Translations under genes and position numbers: made by a program
Notes under the pieces: model-generated
What the model was told of the DNA's origin: nothing
What the model saw: the letters and a program-made list of their open reading frames with translations, nothing else
Database searches by the model: none
In this document: positions 8,990 to 17,618 of the stretch, piece after piece
Layout of the letters: every line of letters starts with the position of its first letter
Position numbering within the stretch: position 1 is the first letter of the stretch
Source of the DNA: Accumulibacter sp.
Lineage (GTDB): Bacteria > Pseudomonadota > Gammaproteobacteria > Burkholderiales > Rhodocyclaceae
Length of the DNA stretch: 64,000 nucleotides
Reading direction: 5' to 3'
Assembly: GCF_023806635.1 (NCBI RefSeq)
Contig: NZ_JAMTDQ010000091.1
Location: 1 to 64,000 of the forward strand

Positions 8990-10333
8990 CTACTGACCCA
9001 GAATCGAGGCCAGGGCCCAGACGTAGAGCGCTCCGACCGACAACTGCAGCGCTGCGATGGGCAGCCCGATGCGCAGGAACTGGACGAAGCTCACCCGCTG
9101 GCCGTTTGCCGCGCAGATGCCGACGGCGACGACATTGGCTGCGGCGCCGATCAGCGTCGCGTTGCCGCCCAGCGTGCCGCCGAACATCATCGCGACGAAT
9201 ACCGGCAACGTTGCCGGTGGCCAATTGACAAAACCCGGAGCCAGCGCAATCTCCGGAGCCGCGCCGGCCGCCACCAGGTAACCGGTGACCATGACCAGTG
9301 CCGCGGCGACCACCGGAATGTTGGCCAGCAGGCTCGACAGAACCCCGATGCCAGCGATCAGGACGAAGGCCACCGGCAACAGGTCGGCGCCAAACCACTG
9401 GTAGACCTGGATCGACAGCCCCTGCAGCAGCTCGGTCTTGATGAACGCCTGGACCAGGGTGAAGATGGCGCCAAGAAACAGGATCGTCTTCCAGTCCACG
9501 TCCCGGATGACTTCGCCGACGGGCTCGATGCGCACGCCATAGACCAGGAGCAGAGCCAGCGCTGCGCCGATGATCGCGACCTGCGGCGGGACGATGCGCG
9601 TCGGCAGGTATTCGCCGATCATGAACAGGACGACCATCAGCACGAGAACGAGCAGTGACAGGATCAGGAAACCGGGACGTTCCAGAGGAACTGGTGGGCG
9701 CGCCTCGGGCAGGCTCACCCGTGCCGCCCACACCTTCGGCAACAGCAGCGGCAGCAGCGGCAGCACCGCGAGCACGGCGAGCAGACCACCCAGGCTGACC
9801 TGCCGCAGATAGTCCGGGAACGATAGCCCGATTGCACTGCCGACCAGAAAAGTGGCAGGGTCGCCGACCAGTGTCAGCATCCCGGCGGCGTTGCTGACGA
9901 TCGCCGTGATGATCAGGGGCCCGACGAAGTCGACCTTGAGCGCGCGGCAGACGTTGACGATGACCGGCGCCACCAGGATGACCGCCGTGGCGTTCGGCAG
10001 GACGGCGCAGATCGGCGCGACCATGGCGACGATCAGCAGCAGAAGCCGCTTGCCGCTGCCGCCGCTGGCGCGCAGGAAGACATCGCCGAGCCGCTCGAAG
10101 ATCCCCGTCTTGCCGATCACCCGCGCCACCACCATGCCACCGAAGAGCAGCGACAGTGGCCCGCCGGCGGTGTGCACGATCGGCATCAGGTCGCTGCCGT
10201 CGAGGATGCCGAAGGCGATCAGCGTGCTCACGCCGAGCAGTGCGGCGACCACCATGTCCAGGAGATCGAAGGCGATGCACAGGATGACTGCGGCAAAGAC
10301 AACGATCGTCAGGTTGATCTGGAAATCTGTCAT
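8990..10333 (-). CDS. ArsB/NhaD/SLC13-superfamily inner-membrane transporter
   Basis: A 447-residue polytopic protein with about 11-12 hydrophobic helices. Features of the ion-transporter superfamily (ArsB, NhaD, SLC13 and P-protein types) include LPNATAVILVAPVIV in the first half and the matching FGGTLGGNATLIGAAANVV in the second, i.e. two inverted-repeat halves each with an Asn/Thr hairpin. It could carry anions such as arsenite, sulfate or dicarboxylates, or exchange Na+/H+; sequence alone does not choose. It starts 12 bp after an amino-acid binding protein gene on the same strand, an unusual pairing. Confidence 0.85.
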   Translation of the reverse strand: MTDFQINLTIVVFAAVILCIAFDLLDMVVAALLGVSTLIAFGILDGSDLMPIVHTAGGPLSLLFGGMVVARVIGKTGIFERLGDVFLRASGGSGKRLLLLIVAMVAPICAVLPNATAVILVAPVIVNVCRALKVDFVGPLIITAIVSNAAGMLTLVGDPATFLVGSAIGLSFPDYLRQVSLGGLLAVLAVLPLLPLLLPKVWAARVSLPEARPPVPLERPGFLILSLLVLVLMVVLFMIGEYLPTRIVPPQVAIIGAALALLLVYGVRIEPVGEVIRDVDWKTILFLGAIFTLVQAFIKTELLQGLSIQVYQWFGADLLPVAFVLIAGIGVLSSLLANIPVVAAALVMVTGYLVAAGAAPEIALAPGFVNWPPATLPVFVAMMFGGTLGGNATLIGAAANVVAVGICAANGQRVSFVQFLRIGLPIAALQLSVGALYVWALASILGQ

Positions 10334-10345
10334 CCGGGCGATCCC

Positions 10346-11371
10346 TCACTCGATCGCCGGCGAATAGTGGAGTCCCCCGTGCATCCACAGCCGGTTGAGG
10401 CCGCGCTCGATCTTCAGCGGGCTGTCGCGCCCGAGATTGCGCTCGAAGACCTCACCGTAATTGCCGACGGCCCGCAGCGCCCGAATCCCCCACTGCGGTT
10501 CGATTCCCAGCGCCTGCGCGATGATCTTGCCCTCGTACGGATCCTGCCGCAGCAACGGGTTCCGGTTGCCCTTGACCTCTTCATCGACGCGGTCACGGGT
10601 GACGCCGTATTCCTCGCCGAGGATCAGCATGTTCAGAACCCAGCGGATCACCGTCGCCCACTCCGGATCGCCACCCCAGACGACCGGGCTGATCGGTTCC
10701 CTGGAGATGCGATCGGGCAGGATGACGAAGGACCCCGCACCACCCGGCGCACGCAGGCGCATGGCCGCGAGCTCGCCGGAATCCGCGGTGTAGGCCTGGC
10801 ATTGGCCGGCGTACAGGGCTGCCGCCGCCTGCTGCGCCGAGGCCATGGGCAGAGGCTTGACCGACTGTCCCGTCGCCCGGTAATGCGCCTCCAGGGTGCG
10901 CTGGTGTGTCGTACCCTTCTCGACGCAGATGGTCGCACCGTCGAGGTCTGCGGGCTTTGTCACCTTGGCCCCGGCGGCGACCATGAAGCCCTGGCCATCG
11001 TAAAGGAGGATGCCGGGAAAGCGCACCCGCAAGACCGCTTCGCGCGTGAGGGTCCACGTGGTGTTGGCGAGCAGCAGGTCGACCCTGCGCGTCTGCAGCG
11101 CGGGAAATCGTGCGCTGGTCTGCAGCGGCACGAAATCCACCTTTTCCGGGTCGTTCAGTACCGCCGCAGCGACCGCGCGGCAGAAGTCGGCTTCCAGCCC
11201 GCGCCAGTAGCCATTGGCATCGCGCTCGGCGAAGCCGGGAACGTCTTCACTCACCCCGCAACGCAGTTGCCCACGCGATTTCACCCCATTGAGGACCTCG
11301 GCGGACTCGACCCGTGGCAAGATCGCAAGCATCAGGGCCAACAGGGCGGCACAGCGGACAGCCAGTTTCAT
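10346..11371 (-). CDS. Periplasmic general amino-acid binding protein (AapJ-like), orphan
   Basis: A 341-residue substrate-binding protein of the polar amino-acid ABC uptake family (SBP type 3). It has a signal peptide (AALLALMLAILPRVESA) and the family opening VKSRGQLRCGVSEDVPGFAERDANG, split by the conserved CGV. A C-terminal region resembling AapJ/BztA (WGIRALRAVGNYGEVFERNLG) follows. The ATG at 11371 is preceded by GGAGG; the longer frame to 11416 has no such site. No ABC permease or ATPase gene is nearby. The next gene, 12 bp away, is a secondary-type transporter, so its partner is unclear. Confidence 0.9.
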   Translation of the reverse strand: MKLAVRCAALLALMLAILPRVESAEVLNGVKSRGQLRCGVSEDVPGFAERDANGYWRGLEADFCRAVAAAVLNDPEKVDFVPLQTSARFPALQTRRVDLLLANTTWTLTREAVLRVRFPGILLYDGQGFMVAAGAKVTKPADLDGATICVEKGTTHQRTLEAHYRATGQSVKPLPMASAQQAAAALYAGQCQAYTADSGELAAMRLRAPGGAGSFVILPDRISREPISPVVWGGDPEWATVIRWVLNMLILGEEYGVTRDRVDEEVKGNRNPLLRQDPYEGKIIAQALGIEPQWGIRALRAVGNYGEVFERNLGRDSPLKIERGLNRLWMHGGLHYSPAIE

Positions 11372-11722
11372 CCGGGACCTCCGGGATCGCAGGACGGTGG
11401 ATCGATTCGTTGCCATGGCCCCGGACGCCCAGAACGCTCGTCTAAGACTCCGGTGCGGCGGCCTCCTGGGAAGGCTGCTGCTGGTAACGCCCGCAAGACC
11501 GACACAGCGCCCGCGATACTACGCGCGGTATGCGGATCCGGCAAGGGGGTCCCGGACAGGTCCCGGGCAGGCCCTGGACAGGCTGTTCCCGGACTCGGCC
11601 GCCATCGCTGCCGCGGGATGTCGACGCCAGCGGCAGCGTCGTCGGCTTGGCGCGAGGCGGCCGTTCGCACGACGAAAAGACAGCCGCGGGCCGACGGGGA
11701 CCATGCCGGCGGCAGGAATCGC
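11372..11722. other. Intergenic region without supported genes
   Basis: About 350 bp of GC-rich sequence. It contains imperfect repeats of GGACAGG/TCCCGG near 11548-11592, which may form a hairpin that ends the upstream secreted-protein transcript. Nothing else was recognised. Confidence 0.45.
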
Positions 11723-12214
11723 TCAGGAGCAGGTGGTCCGCAGGCGCCGCAGCGAGTCGTTGGCCTTGGGCAGAACGGCCGGGTTTTCGTCCGGGAAGTA
11801 GCGCTGGCCCTTTGGTATCTGCGTGCTGCCCGGCGGTGGCCAGCCGCGCACGGCGATGACCTCCGGCACCAGGAGGGAGAGGTCCAGGCGGCCGTTGTCG
11901 ACGTCGCGCTGGCAGACGAACAACACGCCGTTGGCAGCAACCACCCGCTCGCGGACCGCGGCGAGCGGCCTCGCTGCGGTGCGCGCGAGTGCAGCGGTTT
12001 CGGGCGGTAGCGACAGCAGGAAGAAGCGCCGGCCTCGAGGATTCTTCGCCATTCCCTGCTCGGCCGCCACCTGGAAGCTGAAACCGTCGCCGGCGATGTA
12101 GAGACCGCCTTGCGCTTGCGCGGAGACCGTCGCCGGCAAGGCGACCAGACAGATGCTGGCGGCGAACCAGAGGATCCGTGAGGGCCGCCGGCATCGTTCA
12201 TCGAAACGAAACAT
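11723..12214 (-). CDS. Secreted protein of unknown function
   Basis: A 163-residue protein with an N-terminal signal peptide (WFAASICLVALPATVSAQ). It was not recognised with confidence. The middle (GLYIAGDGFSFQV, then LPPETAALARTAA, LLVPEVIAVRGW) has alternating strands and helices faintly like a DsrE-type fold. Three cysteines are seen, including one two residues before the end. The ATG at 12214 follows GGAGG. It begins 17 bp after leuA on the same strand and may be read through from it. Confidence 0.65.
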   Translation of the reverse strand: MFRFDERCRRPSRILWFAASICLVALPATVSAQAQGGLYIAGDGFSFQVAAEQGMAKNPRGRRFFLLSLPPETAALARTAARPLAAVRERVVAANGVLFVCQRDVDNGRLDLSLLVPEVIAVRGWPPPGSTQIPKGQRYFPDENPAVLPKANDSLRRLRTTCS

Positions 12215-12231
12215 GGGTGACCTCCAGGGTC

Positions 12232-13926
12232 TCAGGCAGCGCGCGTCTCGCCGCCGGCATCGGCGGCGCTCGCCGAGAGGCGATTGACGCCATTCAACAG
12301 GGCCCTGATGGACGCCGTGACGATGTTGCCGTCGATGCCGACACCGTGACATTCGCGGTTGCAGCCGGCGCGCGCCAGTTCGAGGAAGGCGCAGGCATTG
12401 GCATCACTGCCCTTGCCGGCCATCGAACGTTCCTCGTAGCTGCGCACCTGCACGCCGATGCCGATGCTGCGCAGGGCGTGGACGGCGGCATCGATCGGTC
12501 CGTTGCCCTCGCCGGCGAGCAGGTGCACCCGGCCTTCGAGCTCCAGCGTCAGGCGGATGCCCTGCGCCTCGCCGTGCTCGAAGAGATGATGTTCGATGTA
12601 GCGGATCGGCGCATCGCCGGCGAGGTAGGTGTCGGCGAACAGCGCCCAGATCTCGGCCGCGCTCATCTCGCCACCGTGACTGTCGGTCTGCGCCTGCACG
12701 ACGCGCGAGAATTCGACCTGCAGCCGGCGCGGCAGAACGACGCCGTACTCGGCCTCGAGAAGGTAGGCGATGCCACCCTTGCCCGACTGGCTGTTGATGC
12801 GGATCACCGAGTCGTAGCTGCGACCGACATCGGCCGGATCGATCGGCAGGTAGGGAACCCGCCAGTGGTCGCCGGCGTGCTGGGCGCCGAATCCCTTGCG
12901 GATCGCGTCCTGGTGCGAGCCGGAAAAGGCGGTGAAAACGAGGTCGCCGACGTAGGGGTGGCGCGGGTGAATCGGCAGACGACTGCAGTGTTCGACGGTG
13001 CGCGCGACGGCGTTGATGTCGGAGAAGTCGAGCTGCGGCGCGATTCCCTGCGTGTAGAGGTTGAGCGCCAGGGTGACGATGTCGACGTTGCCGGTGCGCT
13101 CACCGTTGCCGAACAGGCAGCCCTCGACGCGTTCGGCGCCGGCCATCATCGCCAGCTCGGCGGCGGCCACCGCCGTACCGCGATCGTTGTGCGGATGGAC
13201 GCTGAGGATCACGCTGTCGCGACGCGCGAGATGGCGGTGCATCCACTCGATCTGGTCGGCATAGACGTTCGGTGTCGCCATCTCGACGGTGGTCGGCAGG
13301 TTGAGGATCACCTTGTCCTGCGGCGTGGCGCCCCAGGCGGCAGTGACGGCATCGCAGATCTCGAGGGCGAAGTCGAGTTCGGTGGCGGTGAAGGTCTCCG
13401 GGCTGTACTCGAGCACCCATTCGGTCTGCGGCCGCTCGGCGCTCAACTGGCGGATCAGGCGGACGGCGCTGACCGCCATGTCGACCACTTCCGCCCGGCT
13501 CATGCCGAAGACGTTCTCGCGGAACGGCTTCGAGGTGGCGGTGTAGACATGGACGATCGCCCGCCGCGCACCGGCCAGCGAGTCGATCGTTCGCCGGATG
13601 AGGTGCTCGCGCGCCTGCGTCAGGACTTCGATGGTGACGTCGCCGGGAATGTGCTGCCCTTCGATGAGCTTGCGGACGAAGTCGAAGTCGGTCTGCGAGG
13701 CAGACGGGAAGGCGACCTCGATCTCCTTGAAGCCGATGTCGCAGAGGGTGTGGAAGAGGCGCATCTTGCGTTCGATGTTCATCGGTTCGAACAGCGCCTG
13801 GTTGCCATCGCGCAGATCGGTGCTCATCCAGATCGGCGCGCTGCCGATCGTGCGATTGGGCCACTGTCGATCGGTGAGCCGGACCGGCGGGAACGGCGAA
13901 TACTTGCTGGCGGGATTCTTCAACAT
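12232..13926 (-). CDS. leuA: 2-isopropylmalate synthase, LeuA2-type
   Basis: Condenses acetyl-CoA with 2-oxoisovalerate, the first committed step of leucine synthesis. The 564-residue protein has the DRE-TIM HMGL barrel: [13 protein letters not shown] (catalytic Arg-Asp), [11 protein letters not shown] (metal His) and [14 protein letters not shown]. The C-terminal LeuA dimer/allosteric domain spans about residues 430-550. Length and the [11 protein letters not shown] motif fit the longer type-2 LeuA group found in actinobacteria and some proteobacteria. The ATG at 13926 follows GAGGAG; the longer frame to 13995 does not. An Lrp-family regulator is divergent, which suggests local leucine-linked control. 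Confidence 0.95.
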   Translation of the reverse strand: MLKNPASKYSPFPPVRLTDRQWPNRTIGSAPIWMSTDLRDGNQALFEPMNIERKMRLFHTLCDIGFKEIEVAFPSASQTDFDFVRKLIEGQHIPGDVTIEVLTQAREHLIRRTIDSLAGARRAIVHVYTATSKPFRENVFGMSRAEVVDMAVSAVRLIRQLSAERPQTEWVLEYSPETFTATELDFALEICDAVTAAWGATPQDKVILNLPTTVEMATPNVYADQIEWMHRHLARRDSVILSVHPHNDRGTAVAAAELAMMAGAERVEGCLFGNGERTGNVDIVTLALNLYTQGIAPQLDFSDINAVARTVEHCSRLPIHPRHPYVGDLVFTAFSGSHQDAIRKGFGAQHAGDHWRVPYLPIDPADVGRSYDSVIRINSQSGKGGIAYLLEAEYGVVLPRRLQVEFSRVVQAQTDSHGGEMSAAEIWALFADTYLAGDAPIRYIEHHLFEHGEAQGIRLTLELEGRVHLLAGEGNGPIDAAVHALRSIGIGVQVRSYEERSMAGKGSDANACAFLELARAGCNRECHGVGIDGNIVTASIRALLNGVNRLSASAADAGGETRAA

Positions 13927-14101
13927 GCTGTGGCTCCTCGAATGCTCTGCACTGATCCATTGACGGATGGGATGATACCTGTGATGCGCCGGCACGTGCT
14001 TGCGTTGTTGCCACCCGTGTCGGCGGATTTCGGCAGAATATTGCGGACTGTGACTATTTTGTTAAACTTTCTGCCATTCATTCACGACGGAAGGCAATGG
14101 G

Positions 14102-14572
14102 ATGCAACTGGATCGTTTCGACCGCAGGATCCTGCAGGTGCTGCAGGAGGACGGGCGGATCAGCAACCAGGATCTGGCCGAGCGCATCGGGCTGTCGCCT
14201 TCGCCCTGTCTGCGACGCGTGCGTGCGCTCGAGGAGGCGGGTCTGATCATCGGCTATCGGGCGCTGGTCGACCCGCGAGCCCTCGGCCTGTCATTGATGG
14301 CGTTGATCCACATCTCGATGGACGAGCACACGCCGGAGCGCTTCAGCCAGCTCGAAGCGGCGATCCGCGAGATCCCGGAGATCGTCGAATGCCTGCTGAT
14401 CACTGGCCAGGCTGCCGATTACCAGCTCAAGGTGGTGGTGCGGGACATGGACGCCTACCAGGATTTGCTGCTCAATCGGATCACCGGCATCAAGGGGGTG
14501 ACCGGGGTGCACTCGAGCTTCGTGCTGCGGCGCGTGGTGGACAGGACGGCGTTGCCGGTCGGCGAACGATGA
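14102..14572 (+). CDS. Lrp/AsnC-family transcriptional regulator
   Basis: A 156-residue feast/famine regulator. The N-terminal winged helix-turn-helix (about 5-60; FDRRILQVLQEDGRISNQDL, then LSPSPCLRRVRALEEAG) precedes a RAM ligand-binding domain (about 68-145). The resemblance is to Lrp itself rather than AsnC. It is divergent from leuA across a 175-bp shared region that contains an AT-rich stretch (about 14050-14085) where promoters may lie. It overlaps the next gene by four bases (ATGA). Confidence 0.92.
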   Translation: MQLDRFDRRILQVLQEDGRISNQDLAERIGLSPSPCLRRVRALEEAGLIIGYRALVDPRALGLSLMALIHISMDEHTPERFSQLEAAIREIPEIVECLLITGQAADYQLKVVVRDMDAYQDLLLNRITGIKGVTGVHSSFVLRRVVDRTALPVGER

Positions 14573-15195
14573 GCATCGAGACGCTGCTCTATTGGGTCGG
14601 CGTGGCGGCGGTGGCGGTCAATGCGCTGACCGGTGTCCTCGATTCGGCGCGCAGGCAGATGGATCTGATCGGCGCGTTGCTGGTCGCCGTGGCGACCGCT
14701 CTCGGGGGTGGCACCGTCCGCGACCTGCTGCTCGATCGCCATGTTTTCTGGGTGGTCGACCAGACCTATCTTGCCGTCGCCCTCGGCACGGCCGTGCTGA
14801 CCTTCTTCGTTGCCCGCGCCTGCCGCGTCCCGCCGCGCCTGTTCCTCATTCCCGACGCCATCGGCCTGGCGCTGTTCACCATCGTCGGCACGCAGGTGGC
14901 ACTGCAGTGGCACGCCCCCTGGCTGGTCGCAAGCCTGATGGGTGTGATCACCGGCGCCGTCGGCGGCGTCCTGCGCGATGTCCTGTGCAATGACGTCCCG
15001 CTGATCTTCCTGCAGGGCGAACTCTATGCTTCGGCGGCATGGGCCGGCGCATTGGCGATGATCGCGCTGCAGGCGGCTGGCGTCGCACCCGTCTACGCGT
15101 CGTCGGCCGGGATGGCGATCGTTCTCGGCCTGCGCCTGGCGGCGCTGCGCTTCCGGCTGGTGCTGCCGACCCTGCCGCAACAGAGGAAGGGGTGA
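14569..15195 (+). CDS. Trimeric intracellular cation (TRIC/UPF0126) family channel
   Basis: A 208-residue inner-membrane protein with seven hydrophobic helices in two UPF0126 repeats. Each carries the glycine-rich signature: ALGGGTVRDLLLDR in the first and GAVGGVLRDVLCNDVP in the second. Bacterial relatives form trimeric cation channels. In proteobacteria some UPF0126 members are suspected to move glycine or other small solutes, which would fit a neighbouring Lrp regulator; that link is inference. Start and stop overlap (ATGA) with the Lrp gene implies translational coupling. Confidence 0.88.
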   Translation: MSIETLLYWVGVAAVAVNALTGVLDSARRQMDLIGALLVAVATALGGGTVRDLLLDRHVFWVVDQTYLAVALGTAVLTFFVARACRVPPRLFLIPDAIGLALFTIVGTQVALQWHAPWLVASLMGVITGAVGGVLRDVLCNDVPLIFLQGELYASAAWAGALAMIALQAAGVAPVYASSAGMAIVLGLRLAALRFRLVLPTLPQQRKG

Positions 15196-15264
15196 GCGGC
15201 GGGGGCGGGGGCGGCCACGGCGCCGCAGCATGCGTCGAGTGGCTGCACGCCGTCGTCGCCGGCG

Positions 15265-16197
15265 TCAGTCCCCTTGACCAGTGGCGGTCATCGCTTCTCC
15301 TGCCGGGGGGCAATATGAAGCGGCTTCCTGGAAGAGCCAGTCGCGAAAGGAGACGACCGCGGGTTGCTCCTCGTCGGCCGGACGCGAGAGGAAGTAATAG
15401 GCCAGCGGTGACTCGATGATCGTTGTGAACAGCCGCAACAGGCGGCCACTCGCGAGATCGTCGACGGCCAGCGTGTGCCGGGCGAGCGCGACACCCTGTC
15501 CGGACGCAGCGGCCATCAGCATCAGGCTGGAATCGTCGAAGATGGCGCCACGTTGCGGCTCGTCGATGACCAGCCCCGCTGCGCTGAACCAGGGCTGCCA
15601 ATGCTCGTCCGGGGTTGAACTGCCGGCTGCTGATGAAGGACTGGTACTACCCGGTGTGCTCGCCGGACTTCCACCGTAGCCACGACTTGCACAGCCCGGT
15701 GCAACTGATGACCCTGTCGCTCCTGCGATCTCCGGGTAGCGACCGTGACCGAAGCGCAGCGCGACATCCGCTTCACCGCCCTTGATGTCGGCCAGGCGCG
15801 CGCTCGACTGCACCTCCACGTCATAGTCCGGATGACGGGCGATGAAGTTGCCCAGGCGTGGCAACAGCCAGCGGGCAGCGAAGGAGGGCATGCAACTGAC
15901 CCGCAGACGGCGATAGGCGCGGCTCGCAAGCAGCCGGTCCGTTGCCTGGTCGATGTCGGCGAAAGCCCGCGCAAGTTCCTCGGCATAGGCGGCGCCGTGC
16001 GCGGTCAGCCGCAGGCCGCGGCCATGACGCTCGAAGAGGGCGATGCCGAGGCGGTCCTGCAACTGCCGCAACTGATGGCTGACGGCACCGTGCGTCAGAT
16101 GGAGCGCTGCCGCGGCACCGGTGACGCTCTGGCTACGGGCCGCGGCGACGAAGACGCGCAGGCTGCCAAGTGCAGGTCTACGTCTGTGATCCGACAA
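15265..16197 (-). CDS. LysR-family regulator (GcvA-like) with an internal inversion
   Basis: A 310-residue frame with an N-terminal LysR helix-turn-helix (LGSLRVFVAAARSQSVTGAA, then HGAVSHQLRQLQDRLG) and most of a GcvA-type effector domain. Residues about 155-196 are wrong for the family: a Gly/Ser/Pro-rich run (SSVAPGCASRGYGGSP). The missing piece is found intact on the opposite strand at the same place, where it reads LLMKDWYYPVCSPDF and then HSPVQLMTLSLLRSP. Re-inverting 15609-15735 joins GRYPG to it on one side and PDEHWQPWF on the other, in frame. The current protein probably binds DNA but has a damaged effector domain. It is divergent from a DUF2917 gene and a glutathione transferase gene. 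Confidence 0.85.
   Translation of the reverse strand: MSDHRRRPALGSLRVFVAAARSQSVTGAAAALHLTHGAVSHQLRQLQDRLGIALFERHGRGLRLTAHGAAYAEELARAFADIDQATDRLLASRAYRRLRVSCMPSFAARWLLPRLGNFIARHPDYDVEVQSSARLADIKGGEADVALRFGHGRYPEIAGATGSSVAPGCASRGYGGSPASTPGSTSPSSAAGSSTPDEHWQPWFSAAGLVIDEPQRGAIFDDSSLMLMAAASGQGVALARHTLAVDDLASGRLLRLFTTIIESPLAYYFLSRPADEEQPAVVSFRDWLFQEAASYCPPAGEAMTATGQGD
15609..15735. other. 127-bp inverted segment inside the LysR gene
   Basis: The plus strand of this stretch encodes normal LysR effector-domain sequence, while the gene lies on the minus strand. Both ends fall at the palindrome CCGG (15609-15612 and 15732-15735); no longer inverted repeat was found around them. Because the segment turns on itself, length and frame are unchanged and both orientations are open. 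It may be a rare inversion, a phase-variable state or an assembly/library artefact. Confidence 0.8.
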
Positions 16198-16310
16198 ATC
16201 TGCTCACATGTCAGGTGAAAACGTTTCCATTGTAGCGGTGGCGCTGGCAGCTGAAAATGGCGTTGCCGGTGTTGCACGGGCCGGTGTCAGGAAAGGGAAA
16301 GGAGAAGCTC

Positions 16311-16634
16311 ATGGCAGTCCGCACACCATCAATCGAGTTCGCAATGGGTGCCGCAGAGGCAATGTCGCTCGAAGGCGTCGCCGGCTGGACCCTGACTGCG
16401 GTCAGCGATCGCATCTGGCTCACCGAGGAGAACGGCGGTCACGACGTCTGGTTGCTGCCTGGCCAGCGTCACCTGATAGCCACTAACGGCCGCGTCGTTG
16501 TCGAGCCCTGGCACGGCAGGGGCGGCGGTGCGTGCGCAGCGACGTGCCGGCTGCTGCCGCCGGTCGGATCCTGCTGGCGCGGATGGCGCCTGCCCGGGTT
16601 GCGGCCAAGCAGCGCGGTCGTTGCCTGCGCCTGA
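16311..16634 (+). CDS. DUF2917-domain protein
   Basis: A 107-residue protein. The first 70 residues match the DUF2917 pattern (VAGWTLTAVSDRIWLTEENG, HDVWLLPGQRHLI), a small cupin-like beta domain common in betaproteobacteria. The rest is a Cys/Gly-rich tail with CAATCRLLPP. AGGAG precedes the ATG at 16311. DUF2917 genes often sit beside LysR regulators and transport or transferase genes, as here. Function is unknown. Confidence 0.75.
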   Translation: MAVRTPSIEFAMGAAEAMSLEGVAGWTLTAVSDRIWLTEENGGHDVWLLPGQRHLIATNGRVVVEPWHGRGGGACAATCRLLPPVGSCWRGWRLPGLRPSSAVVACA

Positions 16635-16745
16635 GCGTTCCTGCGTACTGCGTCGGCCGGCGCGGCCGCGCAGCGAATTCACGGCCATTCCCTGCTCCTG
16701 TCGCAGCCGGCGGGCAGCAGACCCCACTTCGATTGGAGACTGAAG

Positions 16746-17387
16746 ATGACGCAAACGACGAACAGCGGGCAGCATCAGTTGCTCGGCCTCTACGATTCGC
16801 CTTTCGTGCGCCGGGTGGCGGTGAGCATGAAGCATTACGGGATCCCCTTCGAGCATCTATCGCTCTCGGTCTTTCGCCATATGGACGCGATGCGACCGCT
16901 CAATCCGCTGTTCAAGGTGCCGATGCTGACGCTGCCCAACGGCGACAGGCTGTACGAGAGCGCCTACATGCTCGACTACCTCGATGAACTCGCCGTCGAA
17001 CGCCACGTCACCCCGCTGACACCGCGCAGCGGCGCCGATCGCCGCCAGGTCCAGCAGTTGATGGCGCTGGCGATGCTCGGTACGGAAAAGGCGGTGGCCA
17101 TCGAGTACGAACGCAAGCGCCCGGCCGACCAGCAGTGGGCCGAGTGGACGAGTCGCCTGCGCGAACAGATGCGGCAGGCCTTCACGATGCTCGAGGAGCG
17201 CCTTGACGGCGACTTCCTGTTCGCCGGCCGCCTGACGCAGGCCGACATCTCGACGGTCGCCGGAATCGGCTTCATCCGCCACGTGCTGCCGCACGAATGG
17301 CCGGCAGGCGCCTATCCGGCGCTCGAGCGCCTCGTCGCGCGACTCGAGGCAAGCGAGGCCTTCAAGGCGGTGCCGATCGAGGAGTAG
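16746..17387 (+). CDS. Glutathione S-transferase family protein
   Basis: A 213-residue cytosolic protein. An N-terminal thioredoxin-like domain (LLGLYDSPFVRRVAVSMKHYG, then FKVPMLTL with the cis-proline and LYESAYMLDYLDE with the glutathione gamma-Glu contact) precedes an all-helical C-terminal domain (about 90-205). The serine in the DSPF loop would be the activating residue. It probably conjugates or reduces electrophiles with glutathione. It is co-oriented with the DUF2917 gene and opposite to the disrupted LysR gene, its likely regulator. Confidence 0.92.
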   Translation: MTQTTNSGQHQLLGLYDSPFVRRVAVSMKHYGIPFEHLSLSVFRHMDAMRPLNPLFKVPMLTLPNGDRLYESAYMLDYLDELAVERHVTPLTPRSGADRRQVQQLMALAMLGTEKAVAIEYERKRPADQQWAEWTSRLREQMRQAFTMLEERLDGDFLFAGRLTQADISTVAGIGFIRHVLPHEWPAGAYPALERLVARLEASEAFKAVPIEE

Positions 17388-17618
17388 TGCGCGCTGCGTG
17401 GCGCCGCTCGCCGGCCAGCGAGCGCGCCGCGTCACGCAACGCCGTCGCGCGTGGTCGCACGATGCGATCGGGCGCGCACCACGGATCGAGTTGTGAGCGG
17501 ACCGGCCGCGCGGCCCATATGCCTTGCGACTCGGCCGCTCCGGCCGGCTGATCGTGGCGTTGCGCGGCATGCTGCACGCAACCCGCACTGCGCTCGCCCA
17601 TCCACCCGAAAGGCGCCG

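Noticed and set aside
10172..12010. 612-codon plus-strand frame opposite the transporter and binding-protein genes
   Set aside because: No domain resemblance, no ribosome site, antisense to two recognised genes.
12178..14568. Long plus-strand frame antisense to leuA and running into the TRIC-channel gene
   Set aside because: Only its last 208 codons (from 14569) are protein-like; the rest is the shadow of leuA.
15595..15750. Site-specific recombinase sites flanking the LysR inversion
   Set aside because: Only the 4-bp CCGG is shared as an inverted repeat; no 12-bp or longer arms and no invertase gene nearby, so a dedicated switch is not claimed.
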